Below, piece by piece: positions 33,228-34,480 of a stretch of DNA of 34,480 nt. The stretch comes from Desulfovibrionaceae bacterium (GTDB lineage: Bacteria; Desulfobacterota; Desulfovibrionia; Desulfovibrionales; Desulfovibrionaceae): assembly GCA_015709315.1 (NCBI GenBank), contig JACCQI010000017.1:28804-63283 (forward strand), given 5' to 3'. The translations under genes were made by a program, and so were the position numbers. Each line of letters begins with the position of its first letter. The stretch's first letter is position 1. The notes below the pieces were generated by a model. The model was given only the letters and a program-made list of their open reading frames with translations. It did no database searches and had not been told where the DNA came from.

Positions 33228-34427
33228 TTACCCAAAATTCGACAGCTTGGCGAGATGCGTCCGATACACCGGTTCATCTCTTATTGCCAAGGCGGTCCGA
33301 ATCTCGCTCAACGCCCCCTCCAGATCGCCGCGCTTCTCATATATCCGGCTCAACTGAAAATGCGCATCCGCCGCCTCGGGATCAAGCTCCAGGGACCGGT
33401 TTAGCGCTTTTTCGGCCTCATCAAGGTTCCCCATCTGGAACAGGAGATTCCCGCGGCGGTGGTGAAAGCCCGAATGGTCTTCCTTGACGGCAACCGCCGC
33501 TTCGACCGCACTCAACGCAGCCTGGAAATTCCCAAGGCCGCCATAAATGTGGCTGAGGAACATATGATGCCCCGAAACGTCGGGAGCGAGACTCACAGCG
33601 TCGGCCATAGCGGACACGGCTTTTTTCAACATCTTCGCCTCTGAGAGCCGCGCACCGTATTGAGCGTGGTAATGGGTATTGTCGCCAGCCAGCTTCAGGG
33701 CTTTTTCAATGGCCGCTATCGCCAGCGAGGAGTCTGCGGCCAGCGTCGAGGCTATGTAAAGCGATTCAGGGGCATCCACTTTTTCAAGCTGGTTGTTGAG
33801 CGCCAGCTTCACGCTGCGCAAGGACTCCCGGTAGCGCTTGACCCAATGCCTGTCGAGCGACGCTCCGCGCTCGTACTCGATGTCGTCGGACACGGGGTGA
33901 CGCACGAGAAGGCCGACCAGATCGAAGGTGCCGGGGGCGTCCTCGGGCGGCTCGACCTGATGGATGTCGTTCTCGCACAGAGGCGCTCCCGGAATTCTTC
34001 TCGCGGAAAGCCCCACTTCGCCTTCAACCTTGAAAACGGGGCGGATGGAGCGGCAAAAAAAGCCCCGCTGCTCCTGATAGGCGACGACCTTCGAGAGCGC
34101 CACTCCGTTGCTTTCAAAACTCAGGTAGCCGTTCTGCCTGGAAGCCCTGAAAAAAATGCTGTCGATCTCAACCCGCCCGAGCGGCACGGAGGCCACGTTG
34201 CCGCCCTCCAGACAAAGGCTCTCATGGGAAATAAAGGACGTCCCCCGCCGCACTTTGGGCAAACCGGGAAATTCCGCAGCCAGGCTTACGCCCCGGAACA
34301 CCTGTGGGGAGGAAACATTCGGCTTGGGCCGCTGTGTATCCTTCGCCGACGATTTCAGGTGATCTCTGACGAGCACGGCGACATGCTTAGAAAAATACGG
34401 CCCCAGATGGGCCGGGTCCTGAAACAA
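33228..34427 (-). CDS. TPR-repeat protein heading the glycan cluster
   Basis: This protein of about 399 residues has two parts. Residues 1-200 are an unrecognised, probably beta-rich domain. About 205-399 hold at least four tetratricopeptide repeats (AIAAIEKALKLAGDNTHYHAQYG, YGGLGNFQAALSAVEAAV, QMGNLDEAEKALNRSLELDPEAADAHF, EKRGDLEGALSEIRTAL). TPR proteins in glycan clusters often scaffold or recruit transferases. The only reasonable start in the window is TTG 34427 with AGGA upstream. The frame stays open back to a TAG at 34476-34478 with no ATG, so this may be a true TTG start, or a gene truncated at its 5' end. Confidence 0.7.
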   Translation of the reverse strand: MFQDPAHLGPYFSKHVAVLVRDHLKSSAKDTQRPKPNVSSPQVFRGVSLAAEFPGLPKVRRGTSFISHESLCLEGGNVASVPLGRVEIDSIFFRASRQNGYLSFESNGVALSKVVAYQEQRGFFCRSIRPVFKVEGEVGLSARRIPGAPLCENDIHQVEPPEDAPGTFDLVGLLVRHPVSDDIEYERGASLDRHWVKRYRESLRSVKLALNNQLEKVDAPESLYIASTLAADSSLAIAAIEKALKLAGDNTHYHAQYGARLSEAKMLKKAVSAMADAVSLAPDVSGHHMFLSHIYGGLGNFQAALSAVEAAVAVKEDHSGFHHRRGNLLFQMGNLDEAEKALNRSLELDPEAADAHFQLSRIYEKRGDLEGALSEIRTALAIRDEPVYRTHLAKLSNFG

Positions 34428-34480
34428 ACTTTTCCTATGTGGCCTCAGGTCAAGGCAATCTGTAATATCCTTTTCCTATT

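Noticed and set aside
1-34480. CRISPR array
   Set aside because: No short direct repeats with regular unique spacers were seen; the only regular repeats are the in-frame VCBS units.

Overview
The window looks like chromosome of a Gram-negative, sulfate-reducing type delta-proteobacterium, most likely a Desulfovibrio or Pseudodesulfovibrio relative. The indications are high G+C, a hemerythrin-rich accessory gene, a molybdate/tungstate ABC operon, a 2-hydroxyacyl-CoA dehydratase-type activase, and outer-membrane genes (TolC, LpxC). This placement is inferred from gene content; no rRNA is present.

Region 1 (1-11880) is a type I secretion locus. A giant VCBS/cadherin-like adhesin runs leftward off the window. 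Divergently transcribed are a TolC-like outer-membrane protein, an ABC exporter subunit with a ruined nucleotide-binding site, a protein of three hemerythrin domains, a second ABC exporter subunit with the complementary set of intact and lost motifs, and an HlyD-type adaptor. The five genes lie 15-25 bases apart and should form one operon. I consider this the most interesting system in the window: a possible oxygen- or iron-linked adhesin exporter driven by an apparent ABC heterodimer in which neither subunit has a normal LSGGQ signature.

Region 2 (11970-15250, minus strand) is a molybdate/tungstate uptake operon (binding protein, permease, ATPase) followed by a TrmO/TsaA-family gene. An inverted repeat sits in the presumed promoter. 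Region 3 (15629-20670, minus strand) is a TetR regulator, a two-domain ASKHA activase and a DUF2229/HgdB-like partner. They are closely spaced and translationally coupled, with a TGACA-N4-TGTCA operator candidate at the promoter.

Region 4 (20690-23670) is a scarred accessory stretch. It holds a 3'-end fragment of a tmRNA (or tRNA) gene that looks like an attachment site, a 28-nt palindrome, a decayed IS3-family transposase, a divergent lpxC copy, and an rfbC with an amber codon near its start.

Region 5 (23674-34480, minus strand) is a surface-glycan cluster. In transcription order it carries a TPR protein, a sulfotransferase-like protein, a sulfotransferase-like/glycosyltransferase-like fusion, a methyltransferase, two tandem DegT-type aminotransferases, a WbqC protein and a double-GT2 glycosyltransferase. 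Most junctions overlap by 4 bases (ATGA), so this is a tight operon. It probably makes and attaches an amino-sugar-containing, perhaps sulfated, glycan.
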